From positions 4,289,174 to 4,353,173 of the forward strand of contig CP151667.1 in NCBI GenBank assembly GCA_038400315.1: a stretch of 64,000 nucleotides of DNA, given 5' to 3'. The notes below the pieces were generated by a model. It was not told where the DNA came from. It worked only from the letters and a program-made list of their open reading frames with translations, and ran no database searches. A program made the position numbers and the translations under genes. Shown here piece after piece: positions 1-8,830 of the stretch (position 1 is the first letter of the stretch; each line of letters opens with the position of its first letter). Source of the DNA: Isosphaeraceae bacterium EP7 (GTDB taxonomy: Bacteria; Planctomycetota; Planctomycetia; Isosphaerales; Isosphaeraceae).

Positions 1-74
1 CCCTCCTCACTTCTTGCGAGCCCTCGGGACAGCCTCGCGACATCGGGACGATGGTCGGCCTGCATCCTACATCG
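1..74. repeat. Direct repeat, copy A (partner at 2071-2145)
   Basis: The first 74 bases match positions 2071-2145 with about seven mismatches and one single-base indel, both in the same orientation. The two copies bracket the sigma factor gene at 225-1913. The match stops sharply after base 74. The remaining bases up to 224 hold no gene that I can see; a GGAGG at 213-217 is the ribosome binding site of the next gene. Because copy A starts at the window edge, its true left end is unknown. Confidence 0.8.
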
Positions 75-224
75 TATGTCCTCTCCTTCGAGGATGGGAG
101 CAGACGCGGCGTCATAGGCCGACACCGGCCGGTTTGGCGGAGAACGATTCGGAATGATGGATAAAAACGTCCCCCCGGAGGCTTTCTTTCTCATAGAGCA
201 ATCGAATGCCCTGGAGGACGGACC

Positions 225-1913
225 ATGGGACGAAACCCTGGCGGCTCAGCCCGCCTCTACTTCAAGTCGCTCGTCGAGGGCGAACATCAATCCGGACTGA
301 CCGACGGTCAACTCCTGGAGCGGTTTACGACCGGCAACCCCGACTCATCCTCGCTTGCATTCGCCGGCCTGGTCGAGCGTCATGGCCCGATGGTCCTCAG
401 GACTTGCCGGGGAATCCTCCGGGATGAGCACGAGGCGATGGACGCCTACCAGGCAACATTCCTCGTTCTCGTGCTCAAAAGCCGGTCGCTCTGGGTCCTC
501 GAGTCCGCGGGCCCCTGGCTGCATCGGGTCGCATGCAGGGCGGCCAGGAGGCTTCGGACCGGGGCGAGGCGTCGTCGAGAGATGGAACGAACGCTGTTCG
601 GGAGAATCGCGGCCGGCCGGCCGGCCGGGCCTCCGGACGGCCTGGTCGCGGCGATGCACGAGGTCCTCGACCGACTCCCCGAGCGTCAGCGCGTGCCGAT
701 GATCCTCTGCGACCTCGAGGGCCTCACCTGCGAGGCGGCGGCACGCCGGGTCGGGTGCCCCATCGGCACCCTCGCCAGTCGACTCTCCCGAGGCCGAGAA
801 CTACTCCGCGTCGGGCTCATACGCCGCGGATATGCCCCGTCCATCGCCGTCTCCTTCGCCGATCACGCGTGCGAATTCGGCGGTTCGACGGTCCCTCGTT
901 CCCTCGCCGAGTCGGTCGCCGCCCTCGTTGGCGGTGGTGCCGACGGCCTCGGGACGGTGTCCGGTTCTTCCATCCAGATTGCTCGTTCGGTCGCGAGGAG
1001 CATGATCATGGCCAAGATGATGTCAGCCTGCGCCATCACCGCCGTCGCCCTGGGTCTCTGCGCGACGTCAACCTGGACCCTGCGGCCCGGCCTCGGCTCG
1101 CAGCGGCCGGATGGGACGTCGCCCGATGTCAAAGCCGGAGCGACGGAGAAAAACGCCAGGCCCGAGGCCAAGGTCCGGGTTCTCGCGGCGGGGGAAAATC
1201 TCCACGGTCCCGGGAACGTCGACAATCGTTGGGAAGGCGGGAGGGAATCCGACCTCTTCCGAGTTCCCGCACCGCCCCAGCCCCTCCACCGGGACGAGGC
1301 GGGCCCGATTGGGCCGGAGAGTCGGCAGGCGATCGTCTATCTGGACGGTTCGGTCAAGCTCTGGAAGTATCACGGGCCGAATTCAGTGCTGGCGACCTTG
1401 CGGCATGACGAGCCGATCCGGAGCTTCGGCTTCGTCGCGGACGTGGGCCTGTTGCTCACCACGTCGGACCATACGGTCAAATCCTGGGATGCCTTGACCG
1501 GTGCGCCTCGCAAGGTGCTGGCGGGGCAGACGGCGCCATGGCTGAATCCCGCACTCCCGATCAGCGGGAGGCGATTCGTCACGACGTCGCCGGGTCTGAA
1601 GGGGTTGACGATCTGGGACGGGAGGTCGATGGAACCCGTGGCGACATTTCCATCGATGAGCCTGGAAATCCGCGATCGGCCCATCCCGTCGCGGGACGGT
1701 AAGACGCTCGCCGTCTTCAGGTCCGATCCGGCCTTCTCCGCGGAATTGATCGACTTGAGGTCGAAGAGTTCATTCGCCACGCTCAGGGAACCCTGCGCGG
1801 CACTGGCCGAGTTCGACCACGGCGGCTACTCCTCGAATTATCTCACCGATTCGGGTCGTTTCTGGTCCGTCGCACGCCTCCTGTCTCCGCCTCACGAGGA
1901 TGCGGAGGACTGA
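225..1913 (+). CDS. ECF-type RNA polymerase sigma factor with membrane segment and WD40-like C-terminal part
   Basis: This 562-residue protein begins with an ECF sigma factor. Region 2 lies at about residues 45-115 (DEHEAMDAYQATFLVL is the core) and region 4 at about 143-195 (DRLPERQRVPMILCDLEG, then a helix-turn-helix with GTLASRLSRGR). A single hydrophobic helix follows near 262-282. The rest is a degenerate beta-propeller with WD-type blades such as GSVKLWKYHG, HTVKSWDALTG and KGLTIWDGRS. Planctomycetes are known to carry sigma factors with long C-terminal sensor parts; here the inferred arrangement is cytoplasmic sigma, one membrane span and an external propeller. A GGAGG seven bases before the ATG supports the start. 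The propeller has fewer clear blades than its paralogue at 26166-28196. Signal and target genes are unknown. Confidence 0.85.
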   Translation: MGRNPGGSARLYFKSLVEGEHQSGLTDGQLLERFTTGNPDSSSLAFAGLVERHGPMVLRTCRGILRDEHEAMDAYQATFLVLVLKSRSLWVLESAGPWLHRVACRAARRLRTGARRRREMERTLFGRIAAGRPAGPPDGLVAAMHEVLDRLPERQRVPMILCDLEGLTCEAAARRVGCPIGTLASRLSRGRELLRVGLIRRGYAPSIAVSFADHACEFGGSTVPRSLAESVAALVGGGADGLGTVSGSSIQIARSVARSMIMAKMMSACAITAVALGLCATSTWTLRPGLGSQRPDGTSPDVKAGATEKNARPEAKVRVLAAGENLHGPGNVDNRWEGGRESDLFRVPAPPQPLHRDEAGPIGPESRQAIVYLDGSVKLWKYHGPNSVLATLRHDEPIRSFGFVADVGLLLTTSDHTVKSWDALTGAPRKVLAGQTAPWLNPALPISGRRFVTTSPGLKGLTIWDGRSMEPVATFPSMSLEIRDRPIPSRDGKTLAVFRSDPAFSAELIDLRSKSSFATLREPCAALAEFDHGGYSSNYLTDSGRFWSVARLLSPPHEDAED

Positions 1914-2294
1914 GGACGCGGCGGGCTGTCAGTCCGAGATTCTTCAGTGTCTGCCCGATTCTCCCTTCGAATCCGGGGGAAATCGGTTGTCGCCCGGGCC
2001 GTCATCGATCCATGTTGGGGTGTGCGATGGAGCATATCGAACGAGGATCGAACGGGGGACGATGATGTCCCCCTCCTCGCTTCCTGCGAGCCCACGGGGC
2101 AACCTCGCGACATCGCGACGATGGTCGGCCTTGCATCCTTCATCGGACGCGGGCCGAGGCTGATCGGGGGCCGATCAACGCCCCGGGGCAGTCGGTTGAT
2201 GGCCGGGGTGCGATCCGTCGCGACGGTTGGGCGTCCGGGCCTGCTTGCGGATCGATGCGGCGGCTTGAGGAGCGAGAGCGAGGCTCGGGCGACC
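1914..2294. other. Intergenic region, 381 bp, between convergent genes
   Basis: The stretch lies between the 3' ends of the plus-strand sigma factor gene and the minus-strand DUF433 gene. Its only recognisable element is the second copy of the direct repeat at 2071-2145. I saw no convincing coding region or terminator hairpin. Confidence 0.6.
2071..2145. repeat. Direct repeat, copy B (partner at 1-74)
   Basis: About 89 percent identical to bases 1-74, same orientation, located about 160 bases after the stop of the sigma factor gene. Identity ends at the same relative point in both copies. This suggests duplication of a gene-plus-flank unit, or a dispersed short repeat. Confidence 0.8.
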
Positions 2295-3062
2295 TCAGAG
2301 GGTCGGGCCTTGCATCTCGTCGACCGAGTAGTCGAGACAGGCGCGAATGTCGGCCTCGGACAGCTCGGGGTAGCCCCTCAGGATCTCGGCCCAGGACCAG
2401 CCGTCGACCACCCTGGAGACGACCTGAGTGACCGTGACCCACGTCCCCTTGACCACAGGAGAGGCTTCGGAGATGTCGGCGTCGAAGACGAGCCGGTCGC
2501 TCCAGGCCCCTTCGACCTCGGTGCAGGTGTCGTCGTCCGCCTTGGGTTCGGCGGTCTCGCCTTCGCATTCCTCGGCGGCTTCAACAGGGGGGCGAGCGAG
2601 CGTCCGGGCGGCCCGGCTCGGCGTGCGCGGCTCGTCGGCGACGACGGGCTCGCGGGTGAGCTGGCGGACCCGTTCGAGGCCCTCGATGGCACGATCGAGC
2701 GATCGCTCGGCGCGGACGACGTCGCGTCGGACGGCGTCGAAGGTGGCACGCAGCAGGTCGTCGCCCGCTTCGATCGATGCCTCGGCCTTCAGCCAGAGCA
2801 ACTCCTCGCGGGTCGCAACCCAGAGGTTCCACGACGCGATCACCACCCGCTCGGCCAGGATCTGCTCGAGCGAATCGATCGCACCCAGCCGGCGGCGGAC
2901 GGCGGCGGCGTAGGCTTCGAATTCAATCGAGGGGGAATCGGCCGTCGTATCGGGAAGCCCGGCGGGGAGGCTCCCCCCGTCGAACCGATTCATGCCCTCG
3001 GAGTTCCGACCCAGGAAATTGCAGTTGGCGGTGGGGTCGTTGAAGTTAAGTCCGCAATCCAT
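2295..3062 (-). CDS. DUF433 domain-containing protein
   Basis: The 255-residue protein has a DUF433 domain (VapB-like antitoxin fold, winged-helix-like) at about residues 190-250. It is recognised by VKGTWVTVTQVVSRVVDGW followed by EILRGYPELSEADIRACLDY. The first ~185 residues are unfamiliar: charged, helix-rich and coiled-coil-like around 85-130 (VRRDVVRAERSLDRAIEGLE). DUF433 proteins are usually under 100 residues and often sit beside a PIN-type toxin gene; no such partner is visible here. The ATG at 3062 has a GAGGGA upstream. A DNA-binding role is inferred from the C-terminal domain only. Confidence 0.75.
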   Translation of the reverse strand: MDCGLNFNDPTANCNFLGRNSEGMNRFDGGSLPAGLPDTTADSPSIEFEAYAAAVRRRLGAIDSLEQILAERVVIASWNLWVATREELLWLKAEASIEAGDDLLRATFDAVRRDVVRAERSLDRAIEGLERVRQLTREPVVADEPRTPSRAARTLARPPVEAAEECEGETAEPKADDDTCTEVEGAWSDRLVFDADISEASPVVKGTWVTVTQVVSRVVDGWSWAEILRGYPELSEADIRACLDYSVDEMQGPTL

Positions 3063-3236
3063 GGCTAATCCCTCGTCGTTGAGGTGCTCGCACGATCGCC
3101 GCAGACATCACGGCGACGCACTCCTGACAATAAGATCATCCTAAAAACTGGCCATAACGTACTGCCTATTTCGGAAATAACCCCCAGATTGCCCACTTAC
3201 TTTGGCGGTGTTTCTTTTTGTAAACGTTTATTGATG

Positions 3237-3281
3237 AAAAAAGCCGCCATCTCCCGCTTGAATCGGAGCGATGGCGGCTTT
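3237..3281 (-). terminator. Rho-independent terminator of the D-aminoacylase operon
   Basis: Read on the minus strand, a perfect 12-bp stem (AAAGCCGCCATC pairs with GATGGCGGCTTT, arms 3240-3251 and 3270-3281) is followed by six T residues. It lies 33 bases after the stop of the minus-strand gene ending at 3314. The surrounding 3120-3310 is notably A+T rich for this genome and holds no gene. Confidence 0.85.
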
Positions 3282-3313
3282 AAGTATTATTAGGCCATTT
3301 TAATTGGGCGTAT

Positions 3314-4876
3314 TCATCCGCGACGCAGGGCCCGCCCGGGGGTTGCACCCGTGGGCTCGCCGTCCAGGAGGGCCAGGGTGCCGTTGACGACGACGTGCTT
3401 CATCCCCTCGGCGAGGGTCCGGCCGGCGGCGTAGGTGGAGCGGTCGATGATGGTCAAGGGGTCGAAGATGGCCAGGTCCGCGATGAAGCCGGGCCGGACC
3501 AGGCCGCGATCGGTCAGGCGGTAGCGGCGGGCGGCGTGGGTAGCCAGGTGAGTAACGGCCTCGGCCCAGGTGTAGTCGCCCAGCTCGCGGGTATGGTAGC
3601 CCAGGAAGCGGGCGAAGGCGCCCCAGCCGCGGGGGTGGGGGAAGCCGCCGCCGAAGATTCCGTCGGAGCCGGCCATGTGCGCGGGGTGGCGGAGGATGGC
3701 CCGGACGTCGTCCTCGGTCCGTTCGCCCGGCCTGAAGCCGACGATGCCGACGGCCATGGAGGATGCGCGGAGGATCTCGCAGACGAAGTCGCCCGGGGCG
3801 AGGCCCGCTTTCTCGGCCGCCGCGACAACGGTGAGGCCCTCGGCCCAGCGCCAGTCGGGGTTCGAGACCATGGCGATGGAGGTGGTCTCGAGCGGGTAGG
3901 GTGTCCCCTTGCTGAACCAGTCGGAGTTCAGCGTCTTGCGGATCGAGGGGTCGCCCAGCCGTTCGACGGTCGCCTCGATGCCACCTTCCTGCACCCAGGG
4001 AGGGAGCGCGACCATGCCCAGGATGGTGCTGCCTGCGAGGTAGGGGTAGGAGTCGAAGGTGAGGTCCAGGTCCATGGCCAAGCCCTGGTCCATCAGGGGG
4101 AGCATCAGGCTGGCGGGGCCGTTGTAGTGCGAAACGTGGGAGGCAACGCCCGAGTCGCGGGTGATCTGGTAGACCTCGTCCATGCCGACCTTGGAGTTGG
4201 CTCCGTAGGCCCGCATGTGGGTGACGTAGATCCCGCCGTCGGGGACGATCTCCTTGCAGAGTTCGGCGAGCTCGCGGCCGTCGGAGTAGCGGCTGGGGAT
4301 ATAGTCGAGGCCCGTCGACAGCCCGACGGCGCCCGAGTCCATCCCCTGGCGGATCAGGCGACGCATCGCCTTGATCTCGTCATCGGTGGCGGGCCTGGGG
4401 TCGAGGCCCATCACTTCCATCCGCACGTTGCCGTTGGGGATGAGGTAGGCGACGTTAATGGCGACGTTGCGGTCGAACCGGGCGAGATATTCGTCGACGG
4501 TGTTCCAGGTGTAGTCGACCCCCTCGGGATTGGCGTTGAAGCCGGCCGAGTACCGCCTCATATAGTCCATGGTGGCCGGCGAGGCGGGCGCGAACGAGGT
4601 GCCGTCCTGGCCGATGATGTAGGTCGTCACCCCCTGCTTCAGTGCGGGCAGGTGGACGGGGTCGGCCAGCAGGACGGCGTCGCCGTGGACGTGGGCGTCG
4701 ATGAAGCCGGGCGTGATGTACAGGCCTGTGGCGTCGAGGGTGCGCGAGGCGGCCGCGCCGTCGAGCCGGCCGACATCGGCGATCATGGTGTCGACGACGC
4801 CGACATCGGCGGTGAAGGGGGGGCCGCCGCTGCCGTCGATCACCTTGCCGCCCTTGATGAGCAGGTCGAACTCCAT
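3314..4876 (-). CDS. N-acyl-D-amino-acid deacylase (D-aminoacylase), amidohydrolase superfamily
   Basis: The 520-residue protein hydrolyses N-acylated D-amino acids if it acts like its family. It has the amidohydrolase beta-strand start (LIKGGKVIDGSG), the metal-binding HxH at residues 62-64 (GFIDAHVHGD), the GQDGTSFAP motif typical of D-aminoacylases, further ligand candidates in VTHMR and VSHYNG, and a late Asp in AGSDGIFGGG. Length is normal for the family. The role would be cytoplasmic salvage of D-amino acids, possibly from peptidoglycan; substrate preference cannot be read from sequence. It is the last gene of a minus-strand group (7275 to 3314), 52 bases after the glycosylase gene, and is followed by a clear terminator. 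Confidence 0.88.
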   Translation of the reverse strand: MEFDLLIKGGKVIDGSGGPPFTADVGVVDTMIADVGRLDGAAASRTLDATGLYITPGFIDAHVHGDAVLLADPVHLPALKQGVTTYIIGQDGTSFAPASPATMDYMRRYSAGFNANPEGVDYTWNTVDEYLARFDRNVAINVAYLIPNGNVRMEVMGLDPRPATDDEIKAMRRLIRQGMDSGAVGLSTGLDYIPSRYSDGRELAELCKEIVPDGGIYVTHMRAYGANSKVGMDEVYQITRDSGVASHVSHYNGPASLMLPLMDQGLAMDLDLTFDSYPYLAGSTILGMVALPPWVQEGGIEATVERLGDPSIRKTLNSDWFSKGTPYPLETTSIAMVSNPDWRWAEGLTVVAAAEKAGLAPGDFVCEILRASSMAVGIVGFRPGERTEDDVRAILRHPAHMAGSDGIFGGGFPHPRGWGAFARFLGYHTRELGDYTWAEAVTHLATHAARRYRLTDRGLVRPGFIADLAIFDPLTIIDRSTYAAGRTLAEGMKHVVVNGTLALLDGEPTGATPGRALRRG

Positions 4877-4928
4877 CGGTCGCCGTCCTTCGATTCGTCG
4901 TTGAATGTCGGAAGTTTCCCGCGTCGGC

Positions 4929-5585
4929 TCAGTGTCCCTTGAGGACCTTGCTGGCGGGCGGGTTGTCGATCTCTTCCCAGAGATACCACATCGCCGCGGT
5001 CCGGTAGGGGCGCAGCGGCTCGGTCAGCTCGCGGCACTGCTTGGGCGTGGGCATTTCCAGCAGGCCGTGATGCTTGCGCAGGCCGACCCGGATGCCCAGG
5101 TCGCCCACGGAGAGGACGTCGGGCCGGCCCAGCGCGAAGATGAGGAACATCTCGGCCGTCCAGGACCCGACCCCCTTGATGGTCGTCAGGCTCTCGACGA
5201 TCTGCTCGTCGGTCCAGTCGTGGAAGAGCTCGATCGGCACGCGGCCTTCGCGGACCGCGTCGGACAGGTTGAGGAGATAGCGGGCCTTAACCCCCGAGAG
5301 GCCGACGCCGCGCAGGCCTGGCTCACCCAGGGCCAGCAGCGGGTCGTAGTGGTGCGGCTCGCCGGCCAGTTCGCGGAGCCGGCGGTCGATCGAGGCGGCG
5401 GCCTTGGCCGAGATCTGCTGGCCGATGATGGCGCGGACGAGGGTGCCGAAGCGGTCGGGCCGGACGGTCAGCCGGCAGGGGCCAACGCGGTCGACGAGGG
5501 CACGCCAGCCCTCGTCGACCTGACGCAAGTGCTTGACCGCCTTGGCCCAGGGGTCGGACGTGGTCGTCTTGGTGCGGGTCGCCAT
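4929..5585 (-). CDS. DNA-3-methyladenine glycosylase, AlkA/HhH-GPD family
   Basis: A 218-residue HhH-GPD protein that would remove alkylated purines in base excision repair. The helix-hairpin-helix is LTTIKGVGSWTAEMFLIFAL at about residues 135-155. The GPD-loop Asp follows in SVGDLGIRVG, the expected catalytic position in AlkA-like enzymes. There is no Cys4 iron-sulphur loop, so an EndoIII or MutY identity is unlikely. The short length means the N-terminal AlkA beta domain is missing, as in the MAG/AlkC-short group. A GGAGAGG precedes the ATG. It lies 40 bases after the Mrp gene and probably shares its transcript. Confidence 0.88.
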   Translation of the reverse strand: MATRTKTTTSDPWAKAVKHLRQVDEGWRALVDRVGPCRLTVRPDRFGTLVRAIIGQQISAKAAASIDRRLRELAGEPHHYDPLLALGEPGLRGVGLSGVKARYLLNLSDAVREGRVPIELFHDWTDEQIVESLTTIKGVGSWTAEMFLIFALGRPDVLSVGDLGIRVGLRKHHGLLEMPTPKQCRELTEPLRPYRTAAMWYLWEEIDNPPASKVLKGH

Positions 5586-5625
5586 GGCCTCTCCGTGTCC
5601 TTGGGTCCGTTCCGTCTCGATTCGC

Positions 5626-6693
5626 TCAGTTAAGGATCTCGAGCTTGGGCATTTTGGGGGCCTTGATGTTCTGGATGCTGATCTGCGCGGCCAGCTTCTC
5701 GACGATGCCGAGCAGGTAGGGCCTGGCGGGGGAGTCGGGCCCCAGGGCCGACTTGATCTTGCCGGCGTCGCCCGCCTTGCGGATGTCGACGGTCAGGGGG
5801 ACGTCGCCCAGGTATGGCAGGTTCGACGCCTGGGCCATCGCCTGCACGCCCCCCTTGCCGAACATCTCGCCGGTCATGTTCTCGACGACCCCGAGGATCG
5901 GGACCTTCAGCTGGTTGAACATCGCCACGGCGCGGCGTGCGTCCAGCAGGGCGACCTCCTGCGGGGTGCAGACCACCACGGCGCCGGTGAGCGGCAGGGC
6001 CTGGGCCAGGCTCAGGGGGACGTCGCCGGTGCCGGGGGGCAGGTCGATGACCAGGTAGTCGAGCTGGCCCCATTCCACCTGGTGGAGGAACTGCTGGATG
6101 ATCCCGTGCAGCATCGGCCCGCGCATGATGACGGCGCGGTCGGGCTCGACGAGCAGGCCGATGGAGATGATCTTCAGGCCGTCGGCCTCGATCGGCTGGA
6201 TTCGCTCGCCCTGCGCCATGGGCCGGCCGGTGGCGCCGGTGAGGTGGGGGATCGACGGGCCGTAGACGTCGGCGTCCATCAGGCCGACCTTGGCGCCGTA
6301 AGCTTGCAGGCCGTAGGCGATCGCGGCCGCGAGCGTGCTCTTGCCCACGCCCCCCTTGCCCGATCCGACGGCGATGACGTTCTTGACGCCGGGGATGTCC
6401 CCCTTCTCCTTGATTGCCTTGCCGCGCACCTCGGCCGACATCTGGATCAGGAACTTGTAGGTGCCGCCGAAGTGGGCGGCCAGGGCCTCGCGCACCTCTC
6501 GCTCGATTTGAGCTTTCAGCGGGCAGGCGGGGGTGGTCAGGTTGACGGTCAGGGAGATGGTGTCGCCGTCGACCTGGATGGCCTTGATCATGCCGAGCTC
6601 GACGAGGTCGCGGTGGATCTCGGGATCCTTGACCCCCTTGAGGGCGGCCAGCACGTCCTGCTCGGTCGGGGTCTCGGATTTCTTGCCGAACAT
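5626..6693 (-). CDS. Mrp/NBP35-family P-loop ATPase (iron-sulphur carrier-like)
   Basis: The 355-residue protein has an N-terminal MIP18/DUF59 domain (about 10-90, with LTTPACPLK) and a deviant Walker A motif at about 110-120 (GSGKGGVGKST). It also has VIDLPPGTGD and the conserved VVENM segment. The family (Mrp, ApbC, NBP35) carries Fe-S clusters to apo-proteins. Normally VENM is followed by a CxxC pair that bridges a cluster at the dimer interface; here the text runs VVENMTGEMFGKGG, so the pair is absent. Cluster transfer by the usual mechanism is therefore uncertain. Upstream at 6757 is a receiver-like gene and downstream a glycosylase, all on the minus strand. Confidence 0.88.
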   Translation of the reverse strand: MFGKKSETPTEQDVLAALKGVKDPEIHRDLVELGMIKAIQVDGDTISLTVNLTTPACPLKAQIEREVREALAAHFGGTYKFLIQMSAEVRGKAIKEKGDIPGVKNVIAVGSGKGGVGKSTLAAAIAYGLQAYGAKVGLMDADVYGPSIPHLTGATGRPMAQGERIQPIEADGLKIISIGLLVEPDRAVIMRGPMLHGIIQQFLHQVEWGQLDYLVIDLPPGTGDVPLSLAQALPLTGAVVVCTPQEVALLDARRAVAMFNQLKVPILGVVENMTGEMFGKGGVQAMAQASNLPYLGDVPLTVDIRKAGDAGKIKSALGPDSPARPYLLGIVEKLAAQISIQNIKAPKMPKLEILN

Positions 6694-6756
6694 GGGGGCG
6701 TCGTCCTTGGAATGGGACTCTGTCGGGGCGGGGCTTGTCTGCGTGTCGTATCGGGT

Positions 6757-7275
6757 TCAGCACGCCTCGGCGATGGCGATCAGCTCATCGATGAGGCCGG
6801 GCTTGGGCTCGCGGTCGGGGGACCAGCCGTCGGCGTCGGATCGGGCGTCGGCCAGGGCGATCCATCGGGTCAGGAGGTTGACCATCGCGGGGGGGACGAC
6901 CACGCCGGGGAGGACCAGGGTCGCCCCCATCTCGGGGGCCAGGGCGACAGCCGCGGGGCGGCTGCGGGGCTCGACGACGACGATCAGGGCGTCGGGGGCG
7001 GCCTCGCGGGCCTCGGCCAGCTCGGCCAGGCCGCGACGGAGGGGGTCGCCCAGGTCGAGCACGACGATGGGGCGCGACCGGCCGAGCAGGGCCGCGCGTA
7101 GGTCGGCCGTCGATCGGGTCTCGACCCAGCGGATCGACTCGGACGGGAACCTGGGGCGGAGCTGCCGCGCCCAGAGGCCTCGCCGCTCGTGGGTGATGAT
7201 CGTCCGGGTCGTCGAGGCCAAGGCAAGTGGGTCCGGAGGCGTTGAGGGCATGCCCCGAAGGGCGGGCGCCGACAT
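6757..7275 (-). CDS. Receiver-like protein of unknown function
   Basis: I do not recognise this 172-residue protein as a named family. Its alternating hydrophobic strands and helices (TRTIITHERRG, RPIVVLDLGDP, ALIVVVEPRSR, GATLVLPG) resemble a response-regulator receiver fold. The Asp in VVLDLGDP sits where the phosphorylated Asp would be, but the N-terminal acidic pair is missing, so phosphorylation is doubtful. It is the first gene of the minus-strand group that includes Mrp, 63 bases upstream of it, and is divergent from the dnaJ-like gene. Confidence 0.55.
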   Translation of the reverse strand: MSAPALRGMPSTPPDPLALASTTRTIITHERRGLWARQLRPRFPSESIRWVETRSTADLRAALLGRSRPIVVLDLGDPLRRGLAELAEAREAAPDALIVVVEPRSRPAAVALAPEMGATLVLPGVVVPPAMVNLLTRWIALADARSDADGWSPDREPKPGLIDELIAIAEAC

Positions 7276-7358
7276 CGACGCCGAACGAGACGATTATTGT
7301 ACGGCCCTGGACCTTGCGCGGCGAGTGCCGAGGTGGCCGGCGACCGGTTCGCGGCGGC

Positions 7359-7388
7359 TTGAACCTGCCGTCGGACGCGACGTATGAT
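7359..7388 (+). promoter_or_regulatory. Candidate sigma70-type promoter for the dnaJ-like operon
   Basis: TTGAAC at 7359-7364 and TATGAT at 7383-7388 are separated by 18 bases, ahead of the ATG at 7456. No CIRCE or HAIR (HspR) palindrome was seen in 7276-7455, so control by the MerR-like product of the same operon is not shown by a classical operator. Confidence 0.45.
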
Positions 7389-7455
7389 AGGATCGGACAG
7401 GATCCGGCGAGCCGCGACGATTGACCGCCAGGGCTCCCACTTCTTCGAGGCAGAG

Positions 7456-8460
7456 ATGGCCGAACGCGACTATTACGACGTGCTCGGCGTGGCCCGGACC
7501 GCGACCGCCGACGACATCAAGAAGGCTTATCGGGGCATGGCCCGGAAGTTTCACCCCGACGTGAACCCCGGCGACAAGTCGGCCGAGTCCAGCTTCAAAG
7601 AGGTCCAGCAGGCCTACGACGTCCTCTCGGACGCGGAGAAGCGCCAGACCTACGACCGGTTCGGCATGGCCGCCTTCGGCGGTGGTTCGTCCGGCCCGCG
7701 CGGCCACGCCGCCGACTGGGCCGCAAGCCAGGGGGGCGGCCGCCCCGGCGCCGGCGGGGCCCAAGGGGGGTTCGAGAATATCGACTTCAGCCAGTTCTTC
7801 GGCGGCGGCCCCGGGATGTCGGCCGAGGGGATGAACGAGGGGGGCGGAATCTTCGACGACCTTCTCGGCCGCGTCCGGGGCGGACGGGGCGGGAAACGCA
7901 CGCGCGGCCCGAGGCCGGGGCCCGCCGTCGAGGCCGAGCTGACCATCCCCTTCCTGACCGCCGTGCAGGGTGGCGAGACCTCCTTCGAGATCGCCCGCGA
8001 CGGCGGCAAGAACGAGACCCTGGTGGTGAAGATCCCGCCGGGCGTCGAGACCGGTGCCAAGCTCAGGCTGAAGGGCCAGGGGGAACACAGCGAGGAAGGC
8101 GGCCCTCGCGGCGACCTGACGATCATCCTCAAGGTGCATTCTCACCCTTACTTCCAGCGTCACGGTCGCGACCTCGTCGTCGAGGTCCCCCTGAGCGTCT
8201 CCGAGGCGATCCTGGGCGCGAAGATCGAGGTGCCGACGCTCGACGGCCACAAGGTGTTGCCCGTCCCCGCGGGCACGTCCAGCGGCCAGCGTCTGAGGCT
8301 CCGCGGCCAGGGCGTCCCCGCGTCCGGCGGCAAGCCCGAGGGCGACCTCTTCGTCTCGGTCAAGATCGTGACCCCCAGAGCGATCGACGACGAGAGCCGG
8401 GCGCTCATCGAGCAGTTTGCCGCCCGCAACCCGCAGTCGCCGCGTCTGGGGCTCTGGTAA
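7456..8460 (+). CDS. DnaJ-like co-chaperone without zinc finger (CbpA type)
   Basis: The protein of 334 residues starts with a J domain ([20 protein letters not shown], with HPD in [10 protein letters not shown]). A Gly/Phe-rich linker covers about 70-150, followed by two C-terminal substrate-binding domains (about 155-330). The four CxxCxGxG zinc repeats of DnaJ are absent, making this a type II (CbpA-like) J protein that would stimulate DnaK ATPase and present clients. The ATG at 7456 gives a standard J-domain N-terminus; an earlier in-frame start would add an unlikely leader. It is followed 61 bases later by a MerR-like regulator, the same pairing as cbpA-cbpM or dnaJ-hspR. Confidence 0.9.
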   Translation: MAERDYYDVLGVARTATADDIKKAYRGMARKFHPDVNPGDKSAESSFKEVQQAYDVLSDAEKRQTYDRFGMAAFGGGSSGPRGHAADWAASQGGGRPGAGGAQGGFENIDFSQFFGGGPGMSAEGMNEGGGIFDDLLGRVRGGRGGKRTRGPRPGPAVEAELTIPFLTAVQGGETSFEIARDGGKNETLVVKIPPGVETGAKLRLKGQGEHSEEGGPRGDLTIILKVHSHPYFQRHGRDLVVEVPLSVSEAILGAKIEVPTLDGHKVLPVPAGTSSGQRLRLRGQGVPASGGKPEGDLFVSVKIVTPRAIDDESRALIEQFAARNPQSPRLGLW

Positions 8461-8521
8461 GCGACCCCGGCTGACCATGTCGCCGGGACGCGCAACCCTT
8501 GGATCGGGAGGCCGAGGTCCG

Positions 8522-8830
8522 ATGACGCCGAATTTCATCGCCCGCGACGAGGTAGCCGAGCACCTCTCCGTGACCACCGCCGTGCTGAGGAGATACGAGG
8601 CGCGCGGGCTCGTCCACCCAGTTCGCCGGGGGGAGCTGGAGGGCTACGAGACGCGCGAGGTGGGACGGCTCTGGACGATCGTCACCTGCCAGCGCGACCT
8701 CGGGGTGAACCTCGCCGGAGTGGAGGCCATCCTCAAGCTTCGGGACCACCTCGACGATGTCCACCGCCGGATCGCCCTCCTGGCCTCGGAACTGAACACC
8801 GCCCTGGATGAGTCCGAAGTCGATGATTGA
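8522..8830 (+). CDS. MerR-family regulator, HspR/CbpM-like
   Basis: The 102-residue protein has an N-terminal MerR-type winged helix-turn-helix (IARDEVAEHLSVTTAVLRRY, EARGLVHPVR) and a helical second half (VNLAGVEAILKLRDHLDDV) that would form the dimer coiled coil. There is no effector-binding domain. HspR represses heat-shock operons, while CbpM binds and inhibits CbpA; location after a J protein gene fits either. A GGGAGG lies ten bases before the ATG. The stop overlaps the next gene. The regulator-versus-inhibitor question is open. Confidence 0.8.
   Translation: MTPNFIARDEVAEHLSVTTAVLRRYEARGLVHPVRRGELEGYETREVGRLWTIVTCQRDLGVNLAGVEAILKLRDHLDDVHRRIALLASELNTALDESEVDD

Noticed and set aside
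2295-3062. Toxin-antitoxin pair around the DUF433 gene
   Set aside because: No PIN, RelE or other toxin-like frame on either side.
3395-4942. A 515-codon open frame antisense to the D-aminoacylase gene
   Set aside because: Val/Gly/Asp-rich shadow frame of a clear amidohydrolase; no domain and no plausible start.
5533-7101. A 522-codon open frame antisense to the Mrp gene
   Set aside because: The opposite strand encodes a full P-loop ATPase; the frame is low-complexity shadow text.
7276-7455. HAIR or CIRCE heat-shock operator upstream of the dnaJ-like gene
   Set aside because: No CTTGAGT-N7-ACTCAAG or CIRCE inverted repeat could be found.
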